This document shows positions 29,344-38,118 of a stretch of DNA of 64,000 nucleotides, in pieces. The notes under the pieces were generated by a model. It saw nothing but the letters and a program-made list of their open reading frames with translations. It was not told where the DNA came from and did no database searches. The stretch's first letter is position 1. The number at the start of each line of letters is the position of its first letter. The DNA lies in the NCBI RefSeq assembly GCF_023502395.1, contig NZ_JAMFMB010000004.1, positions 124,001 to 188,000 on the forward strand, read 5' to 3'. The DNA comes from Ruegeria spongiae (GTDB lineage: Bacteria > Pseudomonadota > Alphaproteobacteria > Rhodobacterales > Rhodobacteraceae). Position numbers and translations under genes: made by a program.

Positions 29344-29898
29344 ATGGGTTTTGTCCTTTTGGTCCTCGGTCTGGCGCTCTGGTGGGGCGCTCATCTTTTC
29401 AAACGTCTGATGCCCGAGCAGCGGCGGGCGATGGGGGGCAAGGGGAAGGGTGTTGTCGCTCTTGGATTGCTGTTGGCGGTCATTCTGATGGTGGTCGGGT
29501 TCCGAATGACTCCCTTTATCCATGTCTGGGCACCACCCAGCTTCCTTGTCCATGTCAACAACCTGTTGATTCTGATCGCGATCTGGATGATGAGCCCGGC
29601 GGGCCAGAAAGGCCGCCTGCTGAATGGTGTACGCCACCCGATGCTGACGGGGTTCGGCCTCTGGGCGATTGCGCATCTGCTGGTGAATGGTGATCTGGCG
29701 GGCATAATTCTGTTTGGCGGGCTCTGGGCCTGGTCGCTTGCCGAGAAAATCGTGATCAATCGGGCCGAAACGCAATGGACACCGGGTGTACCTGGAACGC
29801 TGGCCAAGGATGGGATGTTCTTTGCAGCCTCGATTGTATTGCTTGTCGTTATTGGGTTGATCCATGGCTGGATCGGTCCGTGGCCCTTTGGTGGCTAA
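29344..29898 (+). CDS. NnrU family membrane protein
   Basis: A 184-residue protein with about five transmembrane helices. NGVRHPMLTGFGLWAIAHLLVNGD near the middle is the NnrU/mdpB hallmark, with conserved His pairs. The family is linked to nitrite and nitric oxide metabolism in denitrifiers and is related to isoprenylcysteine-type methyltransferase folds, but no denitrification genes are here. It starts 3 bp after mcl2 and is part of the mcl2-mch operon. Confidence 0.82.
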   Translation: MGFVLLVLGLALWWGAHLFKRLMPEQRRAMGGKGKGVVALGLLLAVILMVVGFRMTPFIHVWAPPSFLVHVNNLLILIAIWMMSPAGQKGRLLNGVRHPMLTGFGLWAIAHLLVNGDLAGIILFGGLWAWSLAEKIVINRAETQWTPGVPGTLAKDGMFFAASIVLLVVIGLIHGWIGPWPFGG

Positions 29899-29911
29899 GG
29901 GGAACCCTCTG

Positions 29912-30118
29912 ATGTCTTTGCTCTATCGCCTTCTGACCGAGGAAGACACCTCGGGTTTTTGCCACAAGGTCAGCGATGCACTGGCAAAGGGCTGGGCCCT
30001 GCATGGTGACCCGTCTTACGCCTATGACCACGCCACCGGCAAGATGCGCTGCGCGCAGGCGGTGACAAAACAGATCGACGGGGTCTACACCCCGGACATG
30101 AAGCTAGGTGAACAATAA
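29912..30118 (+). CDS. DUF1737 family small protein
   Basis: A 68-residue protein. YRLLTEEDTSGFCHKVSDALAKGW is the DUF1737 pattern, with the Trp-x-Leu-His-Gly block after it. The ATG at 29912 follows AGGGGAA. Its TAA overlaps the mch ATG (TAATG). Function unknown. It sits in the mcl2-mch operon as a likely small accessory protein. Confidence 0.8.
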   Translation: MSLLYRLLTEEDTSGFCHKVSDALAKGWALHGDPSYAYDHATGKMRCAQAVTKQIDGVYTPDMKLGEQ

Positions 30119-31146
30119 TGAGCAAGACCAATTCGGGCTTTTTCTTTGAGGATTACAGTGTTGGGCAGACCCTGATACACGCCGTGCCGCGTACGGTGTC
30201 GGGCGGCGAACGCGCGCTCTATCATGCACTCTATCCGGCGCGTCATGCGCTTTATTCCTCGGACAGTTTTGCGCAGAATTGCGGCCTGCAGGCCAGCCCG
30301 ATCGACGATCTGGCGGCGTTTCATGTGGTGTTCGGCAAGACCGTTCCCGATATCTCGCTGAACGCGGTGGCCAATCTGGGCTACGCCGAAGGGCGCTGGC
30401 TGAAACCGGTCTGGGCGGGCGACACGTTGCGCTCGGAATCCGAGGTGATCGGGCTGAAGCAGAATTCGAACGGCAAAACCGGCGTGGTCTATGTGCGCAC
30501 GCGCGGGTTGAACCAGCCCGACGAGGTGGTGCTGGAATATTGCCGTTGGGTGATGGTGCGCAAAAAGGATCTGGACGCGCCCGCGCCCGAAACCGTGCTG
30601 CCGGAACTCAGCAAGGTCATTCCCGCCGATCAGCTTGTGGTGCCTGAGGGGCTGAATTTCTCAAACTACGATTTCGCGCTGGCGGGCGAGCCGCATCGCT
30701 GGGGCGATTACGAGATCGGTGAAAAGATCGACCATGTGGACGGCGTCACCATCGAGGAAGCCGAGCACATGATGGCGACCCGCCTGTGGCAGAACACCGC
30801 CAAGGTGCATTTCGACCTCACCGTGCGGCCCGAGGGGCGGTTGATCTACGGCGGTCATGTGATTTCACTGGCGCGCACGCTCAGCTTCAACGGTCTGGCC
30901 AATGCGCAGATGATCGTGGGTCTGAATGCCGGGGCGCATGCCAATCCCTGCATGGCGGGCGACACGGTCAAGGCCTGGTCCGAGGTGCTGGAGAAGGCCG
31001 AAACTGCTACGCCGGGTGTGGGTGCGATTCGACTGCGCCTGGTCGCCACCAAGGGTGGTGAACCGTTCCAACTCAGGACTGAAGAGGGCCGGTATCGCCC
31101 CGAAGTGCTGCTGGATCTGGACTATTGGGCACTGATGCCGATCTAA
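30118..31146 (+). CDS. mch: Mesaconyl-CoA hydratase (MaoC-like)
   Basis: A 342-residue double hot-dog protein hydrating mesaconyl-(C1)-CoA to beta-methylmalyl-CoA in the ethylmalonyl-CoA pathway. The N-terminal half has an MaoC-like DYSVGQTL entry, and the C-terminal half begins with YEIGEKIDHVDGVTIEEAEHM, a second MaoC unit. Length and gene context match Mch of Rhodobacter. Its ATG overlaps the DUF1737 stop. The C-terminus ends 68 bp before the DUF1194 gene. Confidence 0.88.
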   Translation: MSKTNSGFFFEDYSVGQTLIHAVPRTVSGGERALYHALYPARHALYSSDSFAQNCGLQASPIDDLAAFHVVFGKTVPDISLNAVANLGYAEGRWLKPVWAGDTLRSESEVIGLKQNSNGKTGVVYVRTRGLNQPDEVVLEYCRWVMVRKKDLDAPAPETVLPELSKVIPADQLVVPEGLNFSNYDFALAGEPHRWGDYEIGEKIDHVDGVTIEEAEHMMATRLWQNTAKVHFDLTVRPEGRLIYGGHVISLARTLSFNGLANAQMIVGLNAGAHANPCMAGDTVKAWSEVLEKAETATPGVGAIRLRLVATKGGEPFQLRTEEGRYRPEVLLDLDYWALMPI

Positions 31147-31213
31147 GAGCGGCGGCGCGCCACTCTGACAGGCATTTGACTCCACGCCCGAAATTTCGTG
31201 CTAGTCTTGGCCC

Positions 31214-31876
31214 ATGTTCGGATTGCGCGCCTTCGCACTGACAACACTCCTCTCTTCTCCGGCGCTGGCATGTGATCTGGCGCTGGCGCTGGCGGTGGAT
31301 GTGTCCGGGTCGGTTGATTCCCAGGAATACCGCATCCAGATGGATGGGCTGGCGCATGCGCTACGCGATCCCATCATCTCCGAGGCGCTGGTGCGGGGGC
31401 AGGCGCAGCTGATGCTGATCCAGTGGACAGGTTCGTCACGCCAGCAGGTCACCATCCCCTGGACAACGATCGACAGTTTCGATGCCATCGACCGGTTTGC
31501 GGATGCGGTTGCTGCGGACAAGCGGGTCTGGCGCAACTTCTCGACCGCGATCGGCGAGGCACTGGCCACCACGATGGTCCGGTTTGACGAGGTGGCCGAT
31601 TGCAAGCGGCATCTGATCGACCTGTCCGGCGATGGCATGTCGAACGAAGGGGTCGAACCCACATCTCTGCGCGCCGATCTGGCCGCCCGCAACATCACGG
31701 TCAATGCCATCGCCATCGAACAGAGCGAGCCCGACCTGACGGCGTATTTCTACGAGAATGTGATCATGGGCGATGGCGCATTTGTGGTCACAGCCGGAGG
31801 GTTTCGCGACTATCCCGAACGGATCAGAAAGAAATTGCTGCGCGAGGTAACCGAACAGACCGCCGCAGCGCGCTGA
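31214..31876 (+). CDS. DUF1194 secreted von Willebrand A-like protein
   Basis: A 220-residue exported protein. A signal peptide (about 1-19) is followed at once by LALAVDVSGSVD, a metal-ion-dependent adhesion site of DXSXS type. IDLSGDGMSNEG later contributes the second MIDAS loop. DUF1194 proteins are periplasmic VWA domains of unknown role. It lies between mch and sdhC on the same strand but the sdhC operator follows, so it is probably the end of the mch operon or alone. Confidence 0.85.
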   Translation: MFGLRAFALTTLLSSPALACDLALALAVDVSGSVDSQEYRIQMDGLAHALRDPIISEALVRGQAQLMLIQWTGSSRQQVTIPWTTIDSFDAIDRFADAVAADKRVWRNFSTAIGEALATTMVRFDEVADCKRHLIDLSGDGMSNEGVEPTSLRADLAARNITVNAIAIEQSEPDLTAYFYENVIMGDGAFVVTAGGFRDYPERIRKKLLREVTEQTAAAR

Positions 31877-31943
31877 AAGAAGATTCGTTTTCTTTCAATA
31901 TGGTCTGTATGAATTGACGCTGCCGCAGTTCTTCCGCGCCCTC

Positions 31944-31976
31944 TGTGATCACGGCAATTGTATGTGTGATCACAAA
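31944..31976. promoter_or_regulatory. Paired TGTGATCAC(A/G) palindromes upstream of sdhC
   Basis: TGTGATCACG (31944-31953) and TGTGATCACA (31965-31974) have centres 21 bp apart, 113-143 bp before sdhC. The 13-mer GTGTGATCACAAA at 31964-31976 is identical to one in the sucC operator. Confidence 0.7.
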
Positions 31977-32086
31977 CCCGAGAAACGCGGGGTATGTGAC
32001 AAAAAACACCGTCGGTTTGCGCTCGCAGCAGGTGACAGGGCGGTAAAATCCGCTAAAACCGTTGCAGCTAACGGAAAGGAGCCACC

Positions 32087-32473
32087 ATGGCAGATGTCAA
32101 CAGGGGCAATCGCCCTCTTTCGCCGCATCTGACGATCTATCGTCCGCAGCTGACCTCCGTGACCTCGATCCTGACAAGGATTACCGGCAATGCGCTGATC
32201 GTTGCGGCCCTGCTGATCGTCTGGTGGTTTCTGGCCGCTTCCACCTCTCCCGAAGCGTTTGCCCGCGCCGATTGGTGGATCACCTCGCTGCTGGGCGATG
32301 TGGTCATGGCGTTGTCGCTCTGGGCGATCTGGTACCATACGCTGGCCGGTATCCGGCATCTGATCTGGGACAATGCGATTGGTCTTGATGTGCCGGTGGC
32401 CGAAAAGCTGGGCTGGGCCGTCGTGATCGGGTCCTTCGTCCTGACGCTCATCACCCTCATCATTGTCGCGTAA
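32087..32473 (+). CDS. sdhC: Succinate dehydrogenase cytochrome b556 subunit
   Basis: A 128-residue membrane anchor of complex II. RPLSPHLTIYRPQLTS is the conserved N-terminal block and binds near the quinone. Three transmembrane helices follow, with HTLAGIRHL carrying the candidate heme ligand. AAGGAG lies ahead of the ATG. First gene of sdhCDAB. Confidence 0.95.
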   Translation: MADVNRGNRPLSPHLTIYRPQLTSVTSILTRITGNALIVAALLIVWWFLAASTSPEAFARADWWITSLLGDVVMALSLWAIWYHTLAGIRHLIWDNAIGLDVPVAEKLGWAVVIGSFVLTLITLIIVA

Positions 32474-32484
32474 GGAGACCCCCG

Positions 32485-32856
32485 ATGCGTTATCTTACCG
32501 ACCGCAAGCGGGCCGAGGGCCTTGGCTCTGCCAAAACCGGCACCGCGCATTTCTGGTCGATGAAGGTCAGCGCGGTTGCGCTGCTGTTTCTGATACCACT
32601 TTTCATCTTCACCTTCGGTCCGATGCTGGGGCAGCCGCATGACGCGGTGATCGCCTATTACAGCAAGCCGTTCCCCGCCATCGTTGCGGTGCTGACACTG
32701 ATCGTGGGCTTCAAGCATTTTGCCGAAGGCGCGCAGGTGCTAATCGAAGATTATGTTCACGGGCTGGCCCAGAAAATCCTGATCATTCTGGTGATTTGCC
32801 TTTCTTATGCAGCTGCCGCGGCAGGCGTTTTCGCCATCGCGCGCATCGCCCTTTGA
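32485..32856 (+). CDS. sdhD: Succinate dehydrogenase membrane anchor subunit
   Basis: A 123-residue anchor with three transmembrane helices (about 30-50, 60-80 and 93-118). GSAKTGTAHFWSMKVSAVAL is the typical alphaproteobacterial SdhD start, and ADY/EDYVHG in the loop corresponds to the quinone-side region. It lies 11 bp after sdhC with an AAGGAG site. Confidence 0.93.
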   Translation: MRYLTDRKRAEGLGSAKTGTAHFWSMKVSAVALLFLIPLFIFTFGPMLGQPHDAVIAYYSKPFPAIVAVLTLIVGFKHFAEGAQVLIEDYVHGLAQKILIILVICLSYAAAAAGVFAIARIAL

Positions 32857-32879
32857 CGCGCTCTAGGAGTTTCTGACAC

Positions 32880-34685
32880 ATGGCTGCTTACGAATACGAG
32901 ACGCATGAATATGACGTCGTAGTGGTTGGTGCCGGTGGCGCGGGTCTGCGCGCCACGCTGGGCATGGCCGAGCAAGGGCTGCGCACTGCCTGCGTGACAA
33001 AGGTGTTCCCGACCCGTTCCCACACGGTCGCGGCGCAGGGCGGCATTGCCGCATCACTGTCCAACATGGGACCTGACCATTGGCAATGGCATATGTATGA
33101 CACCGTCAAGGGCTCGGACTGGCTGGGTGACACCGATGCAATGGAGTATCTCGCGCGCGAGGCCCCCAAGGCGGTCTATGAGCTGGAACATTACGGCGTG
33201 CCGTTTTCGCGCACCGAAGAGGGCAAGATCTATCAGCGCCCCTTTGGCGGTCACACCACCGAGTTCGGCGAAGGCCCCCCGGTGCAGCGCACCTGCGCCG
33301 CCGCCGACCGGACCGGTCATGCGATCCTGCACACGCTTTATGGCCAGAGCCTCAAGAACAACGCCGAGTTCTATATCGAGTATTTCGCCATCGACCTGAT
33401 CATGTCCGAGGACGGTCAGTGTCAGGGTGTCGTGTGCTGGAAGCTGGACGATGGCACCATGCATGTGTTCAACGCCAAGATGGTCGTGCTGGCCACCGGC
33501 GGCTATGGTCGCGCCTATTTCAGCGCAACCTCGGCCCATACATGCACCGGTGATGGCGGTGGCATGGTGGCCCGTGCAGGCCTGCCGATGCAGGATATGG
33601 AGTTTGTGCAGTTCCACCCGACTGGCATCTATGGTTCGGGCTGCCTGATCACCGAAGGCGCACGGGGTGAAGGCGGGTACCTGACAAACTCCGAAGGCGA
33701 ACGCTTCATGGAGCGCTACGCGCCCCACTACAAGGACCTTGCGCCACGCGATTATGTCTCGCGCTCGATGACGATGGAAATCCGCGAGGGGCGGGGTGTT
33801 GGCAAAGATGGCGATCACATCCACCTGAACCTCAGCCATCTGCCTGCCGAGGCGCTGCACGAGCGTCTGCCGGGCATCTCGGAAAGCGCCAAGATCTTTG
33901 CCGGTGTCGATGTCACCAAAGAACCGATCCCGGTTCTGCCGACCGTGCATTACAACATGGGTGGCATCCCAACCAATTACTGGGGCGAGGTTCTGAACCC
34001 GACCGCCGAGAATCCGACCGCGCATGTGCCCGGTCTGATGGCCGTGGGTGAGGCTGGCTGCGCCTCGGTTCATGGGGCCAACCGCCTGGGCTCGAACTCG
34101 TTGATCGACCTGGTGGTCTTTGGCCGCGCGGCGGCGATCCGCGCCGGTAAGATCGTCGACCCCGAAGCGCCGAATCCGGTGCTCAACCAAGCGTCGGTCG
34201 ACAAGGCGTTTGACCGCTTTGACACCGTCCGTAATGCCAGTGGCGGGACGCCGACGGCCGAGCTGCGGCTTGAGATGCAGCGCACCATGCAGGCGGATGC
34301 GGCGGTGTTCCGGACCTCCAAGACCATGGCCGAAGGGGTTGAGAAAATGACCGCGATTGCGGCCAAGATGGACGATCTGCAGGTCACCGACCGATCGCTG
34401 GTCTGGAACAGCGACCTGATGGAAAGTCTGGAACTGACCAACCTGATGCCCAACGCGCTGGCCACCATCGTCGGTGCCGAGGCGCGCAAGGAGTCGCGTG
34501 GCGCCCATGCCCATGAGGACTTCACCACGCGCGATGACGAAAACTGGCGGGTCCACACGGTCTCGCGTATCGACGGCAACAAGGTCGACCTCAGTTATCG
34601 TCCGGTGATCGTCGACCCACTTAGCACCGAGGCCGATGGCGGCATCAATCTTGAAAAAATCGCGCCCAGGGCGCGGACCTTCTAA
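32880..34685 (+). CDS. sdhA: Succinate dehydrogenase flavoprotein subunit
   Basis: A 601-residue flavoprotein oxidising succinate to fumarate. GAGGAGLRA is the FAD motif near residue 18. [10 protein letters not shown] holds the histidine that binds FAD covalently (near residue 49), and HTCTGDGGG and [10 protein letters not shown] are active-site blocks. [12 protein letters not shown] near the end of the FAD domain is conserved. Length is standard. Confidence 0.98.
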   Translation: MAAYEYETHEYDVVVVGAGGAGLRATLGMAEQGLRTACVTKVFPTRSHTVAAQGGIAASLSNMGPDHWQWHMYDTVKGSDWLGDTDAMEYLAREAPKAVYELEHYGVPFSRTEEGKIYQRPFGGHTTEFGEGPPVQRTCAAADRTGHAILHTLYGQSLKNNAEFYIEYFAIDLIMSEDGQCQGVVCWKLDDGTMHVFNAKMVVLATGGYGRAYFSATSAHTCTGDGGGMVARAGLPMQDMEFVQFHPTGIYGSGCLITEGARGEGGYLTNSEGERFMERYAPHYKDLAPRDYVSRSMTMEIREGRGVGKDGDHIHLNLSHLPAEALHERLPGISESAKIFAGVDVTKEPIPVLPTVHYNMGGIPTNYWGEVLNPTAENPTAHVPGLMAVGEAGCASVHGANRLGSNSLIDLVVFGRAAAIRAGKIVDPEAPNPVLNQASVDKAFDRFDTVRNASGGTPTAELRLEMQRTMQADAAVFRTSKTMAEGVEKMTAIAAKMDDLQVTDRSLVWNSDLMESLELTNLMPNALATIVGAEARKESRGAHAHEDFTTRDDENWRVHTVSRIDGNKVDLSYRPVIVDPLSTEADGGINLEKIAPRARTF

Positions 34686-34697
34686 GGAGAGGATGAC

Positions 34698-35477
34698 ATG
34701 GTACAACTGACCCTCCCCAAGAACAGCCGCATCACCACGGGCAAGACCTGGCCCAAGCCCGAGGGTGCCACCAATGTGCGCAAGTTCCAGATCTATCGCT
34801 GGAACCCCGATGACGGGAAGAATCCAAGCGTCGATACCTATTTCCTGAACATGGATGAGTGCGGCCCGATGGTTCTGGACGCGCTGATCAAGATCAAGAA
34901 CGAGATCGACCCGACGCTGACCTTCCGCCGGTCGTGCCGCGAGGGCATCTGTGGCTCTTGCGCGATGAATATCGACGGCATCAACACGCTGGCTTGCATT
35001 TATGGCATGGATGAGATCAAGGGCGACGTGAAAATCTACCCGCTGCCGCATTTGCCGGTGGTCAAGGATTTGATCCCGGACCTGACGCATTTCTATGCCC
35101 AGCACGCCTCGATCATGCCTTGGCTGGAAACCAAGACAAACCGCCCCGCGAAAGAGTGGAAGCAATCCATCGAGGATCGCAAGAAGCTGGACGGGCTCTA
35201 TGAGTGTGTGATGTGCGCGTCCTGCTCGACCTCGTGCCCCTCCTATTGGTGGAATGGCGACCGCTATCTTGGTCCCGCCGCGTTGCTGCATGCCTATCGC
35301 TGGATCATCGACAGTCGGGACGAGGCCACCGGAGAGCGGCTGGACGAGCTGGAGGACCCCTTCAAGCTCTATCGCTGCCATACGATCATGAACTGCGCCA
35401 AGACCTGCCCCAAAGGCCTGAACCCGGCAAAGGCGATTGCTGAGATCAAGAAGATGATGGTGGAACGCACCGTCTGA
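34698..35477 (+). CDS. sdhB: Succinate dehydrogenase iron-sulfur subunit
   Basis: A 259-residue subunit carrying three clusters. [11 protein letters not shown] with the later Cys of TLAC binds [2Fe-2S]. [12 protein letters not shown] and [12 protein letters not shown] bind [4Fe-4S] and [3Fe-4S]. It passes electrons from SdhA to ubiquinone in the membrane. Last gene of the operon, followed by a strong terminator at 35501-35531. Confidence 0.98.
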   Translation: MVQLTLPKNSRITTGKTWPKPEGATNVRKFQIYRWNPDDGKNPSVDTYFLNMDECGPMVLDALIKIKNEIDPTLTFRRSCREGICGSCAMNIDGINTLACIYGMDEIKGDVKIYPLPHLPVVKDLIPDLTHFYAQHASIMPWLETKTNRPAKEWKQSIEDRKKLDGLYECVMCASCSTSCPSYWWNGDRYLGPAALLHAYRWIIDSRDEATGERLDELEDPFKLYRCHTIMNCAKTCPKGLNPAKAIAEIKKMMVERTV

Positions 35478-35500
35478 TCGACGCGCATCAACTCTGAACA

Positions 35501-35531
35501 AACCTCTGGCGTCACTGCCAGAGGTTTTTTT
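35501..35531 (+). terminator. Rho-independent terminator of sdhCDAB
   Basis: AACCTCTGGC (35501-35510) pairs with GCCAGAGGTT (35517-35526) around a 6-nt loop, followed by a U-tract of seven including the stem end. It lies 24 bp after the sdhB stop. Confidence 0.92.
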
Positions 35532-35654
35532 GAATGCGGCGTTGCGACGCAGATGCATCAGGCGCATGTCCAGATTGCACAGACATGGGGTGAAACCGGG
35601 TGACTGCGGGTATAGTTTGTTGGCAGGGAGGGTACGGAACCAAAGGATCGGGTC

Positions 35655-35801
35655 ATGAAACTCTCTGAAACCCCAACACCAACCGCGCAAGAGGCGCTGG
35701 ATTATCTCGAAGAGGCCTGGGCATATTTTTGCCCGGTGCCGGTCGAGACGAAATCGGAAGAGCAGGAACCGGACCTGTTCCAATACGCCAACGCGGCCTG
35801 A
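35655..35801 (+). CDS. Small acidic hypothetical protein
   Basis: A 48-residue ORF starting at ATG 35655 with AAGGA 8 nt upstream and ending at TGA 35799-35801. The protein is acidic, with a helical segment EALDYLEEAWAYF followed by CPVP. Size and spacing suggest a true small gene. Family not recognised. Confidence 0.55.
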   Translation: MKLSETPTPTAQEALDYLEEAWAYFCPVPVETKSEEQEPDLFQYANAA

Positions 35802-35856
35802 AAGCCTCGCGGGCAGGGTGCTTGCCGCCCAAGCCTCAAAAGGGTAGGGAACGGGG

Positions 35857-36042
35857 ATGCCCGTTCTGTTGTTATTGCTCGGCCTTGCGGTCTTTGCCTA
35901 TTTCTTCTGGCGGTCCAGAACGACCAGCCTGACGCGCGATTGCCGTTGGCGCCAGCACCGCAGCGAAGACCTGTGGCGCTGCAGCGCCTGCGGCGCCGAG
36001 CATAAAGGCATGGACGAACCCAACACCTGTCTCAGGCAATAA
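35857..36042 (+). CDS. Small membrane protein with cysteine pair
   Basis: A 61-residue protein. An N-terminal transmembrane segment (residues 1-17) is followed by a basic region, then CSACGAEH and a final Cys, which could bind metal like a half zinc ribbon together with Cys28. AGGGTAGGG precedes the ATG. It lies 50 bp before the DUF1989 gene, with no visible function. Confidence 0.65.
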   Translation: MPVLLLLLGLAVFAYFFWRSRTTSLTRDCRWRQHRSEDLWRCSACGAEHKGMDEPNTCLRQ

Positions 36043-36092
36043 CACTTGCATCAAGCGCCGCTCTCTGGCCCTTTCCCGATGGGAGAGGGTTT

Positions 36093-36953
36093 ATGATGAC
36101 AAACGCACCAAGAGATGCCGAGGCCCGGCGCGCAATTGCACCGGTGATCTGCTATCCGAACGAGACTTTGCCTGTGCCGGACATGTCGCTTTACGCCCGC
36201 GCACGGCAGGCGGCGCGGAAGGTGGGCGAAACGCTGGTTCCGCCGCGCGATGCACGCTGCTTCGCGGTGCCAGCGGGGCACTTCTTTCGCATCACCAGTG
36301 TCGAGGGGCCGCAGGTCGGCGATCTGAACCTGTGGAATGCGGACGATCTGATCGAGCGGTTCTATTCCGGCAAAACCCGCGCGCTGCACGGCACCCATTT
36401 GACCACAGGCGAGCGGATGTGGAGCAGCTTTCCACATCTTCGGCCAATGGCCACCATCGTGTCGGACACGCTGGATTGGTATGGGATCGACAGTTTTGGC
36501 GGATCGGTGCATGACGTGATTGGTACACGTTGTGACCCCTATACCGGCAATCTGTTGGCGGGTACGCAGTACCATCATTGCTGCCATTCCAACCTGACGC
36601 GCGCCCTGGCGGATCATCTGGGCGTTTCCCCCGACAAGGCCGAGGCGCATGTGCATGATGTGCTGAACGTCTTCATGTGCACCGGGTTCACCCGCGACAC
36701 CGGGCAATACTTTATGAAAGCCTCGCCGGTGCGGCCAGGGGACTATCTGGAGTTCTTTGCCGAGATCGATCTGCTGGGTGGGCTCAGCGCATGTCCCGGT
36801 GGCGACTGCTCCGCCGAACATTCCTCGGATACAGCGCCGTGCCACCCCTTGTTGGTCGAGGTATTCGCCCCAATTGAGGGCGCGCTGGATGGATGGTCGC
36901 GTCCGGGTCCCAATGGCTATGACCGGACGCATGGGTGGGGTCAGGTCGGCTGA
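36093..36953 (+). CDS. DUF1989 / urea-carboxylase-associated family protein
   Basis: A 286-residue soluble protein. RCFAVPAGHFFRITSVEGPQVGDLN, HGTHLTTGERMWS and CHSNLTRAL are the family blocks, with several conserved His and Cys residues (CCHSN, CPGGDCS) that suggest a metal site. Members accompany urea carboxylase or aminomethyl-transfer genes. None is nearby here, so its substrate is open. GGGAGAGG precedes two adjacent ATGs at 36093 and 36096. Confidence 0.85.
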   Translation: MMTNAPRDAEARRAIAPVICYPNETLPVPDMSLYARARQAARKVGETLVPPRDARCFAVPAGHFFRITSVEGPQVGDLNLWNADDLIERFYSGKTRALHGTHLTTGERMWSSFPHLRPMATIVSDTLDWYGIDSFGGSVHDVIGTRCDPYTGNLLAGTQYHHCCHSNLTRALADHLGVSPDKAEAHVHDVLNVFMCTGFTRDTGQYFMKASPVRPGDYLEFFAEIDLLGGLSACPGGDCSAEHSSDTAPCHPLLVEVFAPIEGALDGWSRPGPNGYDRTHGWGQVG

Positions 36954-36971
36954 ACCGCCCCAACCCGTTGT

Positions 36972-37679
36972 TCAGTCGGCAAATGCCGCCTGCAAAGCGA
37001 TTTCGACCATGTCGCCGAAACTGCTTTGCCGTTGATCGCTGGGCAGTGCCTCGCCGGTCAGCAGGTGATCCGAGACCGTCAGAACCGCCAGCGCGCGGCG
37101 TTGGTACCGGGCGGCGAGATTGTAAAGCTCGGCCGCTTCCATCTCGACACCCAGAATGCCGTGACGCACCATCTGTTCGTTCAGGTCAGGCCGTTCGTCA
37201 TAAAACACATCCGCGGAATAGATGCCGCCGACATGGGTGGGCGTGCCTTTTGCTTCCGCTGCTTGGGCGGCGGCCTTCAGAAGGCTCCAATCCGCGCAGG
37301 GGGCAAAATTCAGTTCCTTGAAGATGCCACGTGACGGCGTGCTGAGTGTCGACGCCGTCATGGCAAGGATCACATCGCGAAGGCCCACATCCTGCTGCAT
37401 TGCGCCGCAGGACCCGATCCGGATCAGGGTCTTGGCCCCGAAGGTGCTGATCAGTTCGTTGACGTAAATGGAAAGCGAGGGCATTCCCATGCCGCTGCCC
37501 TGAATGGTGACGGGATTGCCGTTCCATTCGCCGGTAAACCCCAGCATCCCACGCACGTCATTTACCTGTCGCGCGTTTTCCAGAAATGTTTCTGCGGCCC
37601 ATTTCGCCCGCAGGGGATCGCCCGGCAATAGAACGGTTTCCGCAATTTCGCCAGGGTTTGCGCCAATATGAATTGTCAT
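36972..37679 (-). CDS. deoD: Purine nucleoside phosphorylase (DeoD type)
   Basis: A 235-residue hexameric-type phosphorylase that cleaves purine nucleosides with phosphate. [11 protein letters not shown] (about 17-27), [25 protein letters not shown] and VSDHLLTGE are the family blocks. The Ser and Asp of SDH are the catalytic pair for base recognition. It is convergent with the DUF1989 gene and downstream of the H-NS-like gene, 16 bp away on the same strand. Confidence 0.95.
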   Translation of the reverse strand: MTIHIGANPGEIAETVLLPGDPLRAKWAAETFLENARQVNDVRGMLGFTGEWNGNPVTIQGSGMGMPSLSIYVNELISTFGAKTLIRIGSCGAMQQDVGLRDVILAMTASTLSTPSRGIFKELNFAPCADWSLLKAAAQAAEAKGTPTHVGGIYSADVFYDERPDLNEQMVRHGILGVEMEAAELYNLAARYQRRALAVLTVSDHLLTGEALPSDQRQSSFGDMVEIALQAAFAD

Positions 37680-37695
37680 GGTGAGACTTGCTCAA

Positions 37696-38013
37696 TCAGA
37701 TTTCCAGATCGGAGATATCCGCGCCCGAGGTCAGCGCGTCGTGAATCCATTGCGGTTTGCGCCCGCGCCCGGTCCAGGTCTGTTCCGGATTGGCCGGATT
37801 GCGGTATTTGGCTGCCGCCTTGGTGCCCTTGGTGGACTTTCTAGTTTCACTTTGCAGTTCAGACAGTGAGAAACCAAAATCAGCCGCCGCCTTTTCGGCC
37901 GCCGCCAACGCGTCTTTTCTTTCTTTTTGTTCGGCGTTTTTGAGCGCCTTCTCGACGTCGGATTGCAATTTCAGCAATTCCTTCCGCGACATCGCTTTCA
38001 GATCCATCCCCAT
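37696..38013 (-). CDS. H-NS family nucleoid protein (HvrA/Spb-like)
   Basis: A 105-residue protein. A coiled-coil oligomerisation region spans about 5-55, and a C-terminal DNA-binding motif is KYRNPANPEQTWTGRGRKPQW with the AT-hook-like GRGRKP. In Rhodobacter the related HvrA and Spb tune photosynthesis and nitrogen genes. Here it probably silences AT-rich or horizontally acquired DNA. It stands 16 bp before deoD. Confidence 0.9.
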   Translation of the reverse strand: MGMDLKAMSRKELLKLQSDVEKALKNAEQKERKDALAAAEKAAADFGFSLSELQSETRKSTKGTKAAAKYRNPANPEQTWTGRGRKPQWIHDALTSGADISDLEI

Positions 38014-38118
38014 TTCTTTCTCCTTTGGAATTCACCAACAACAGCGTGGCGCTACCGCGCCACACTAGGGAATTCAATGACGCTGTTCAGCGCCTTTTTC
38101 AAGGAAATTGAGGGTGAT

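Noticed and set aside
33054-35783. A very long reverse-strand open frame across sdhA and sdhB
   Set aside because: It is the antisense of well-supported sdhA and sdhB and has no domain-like sequence. High GC at third codon positions creates such frames.
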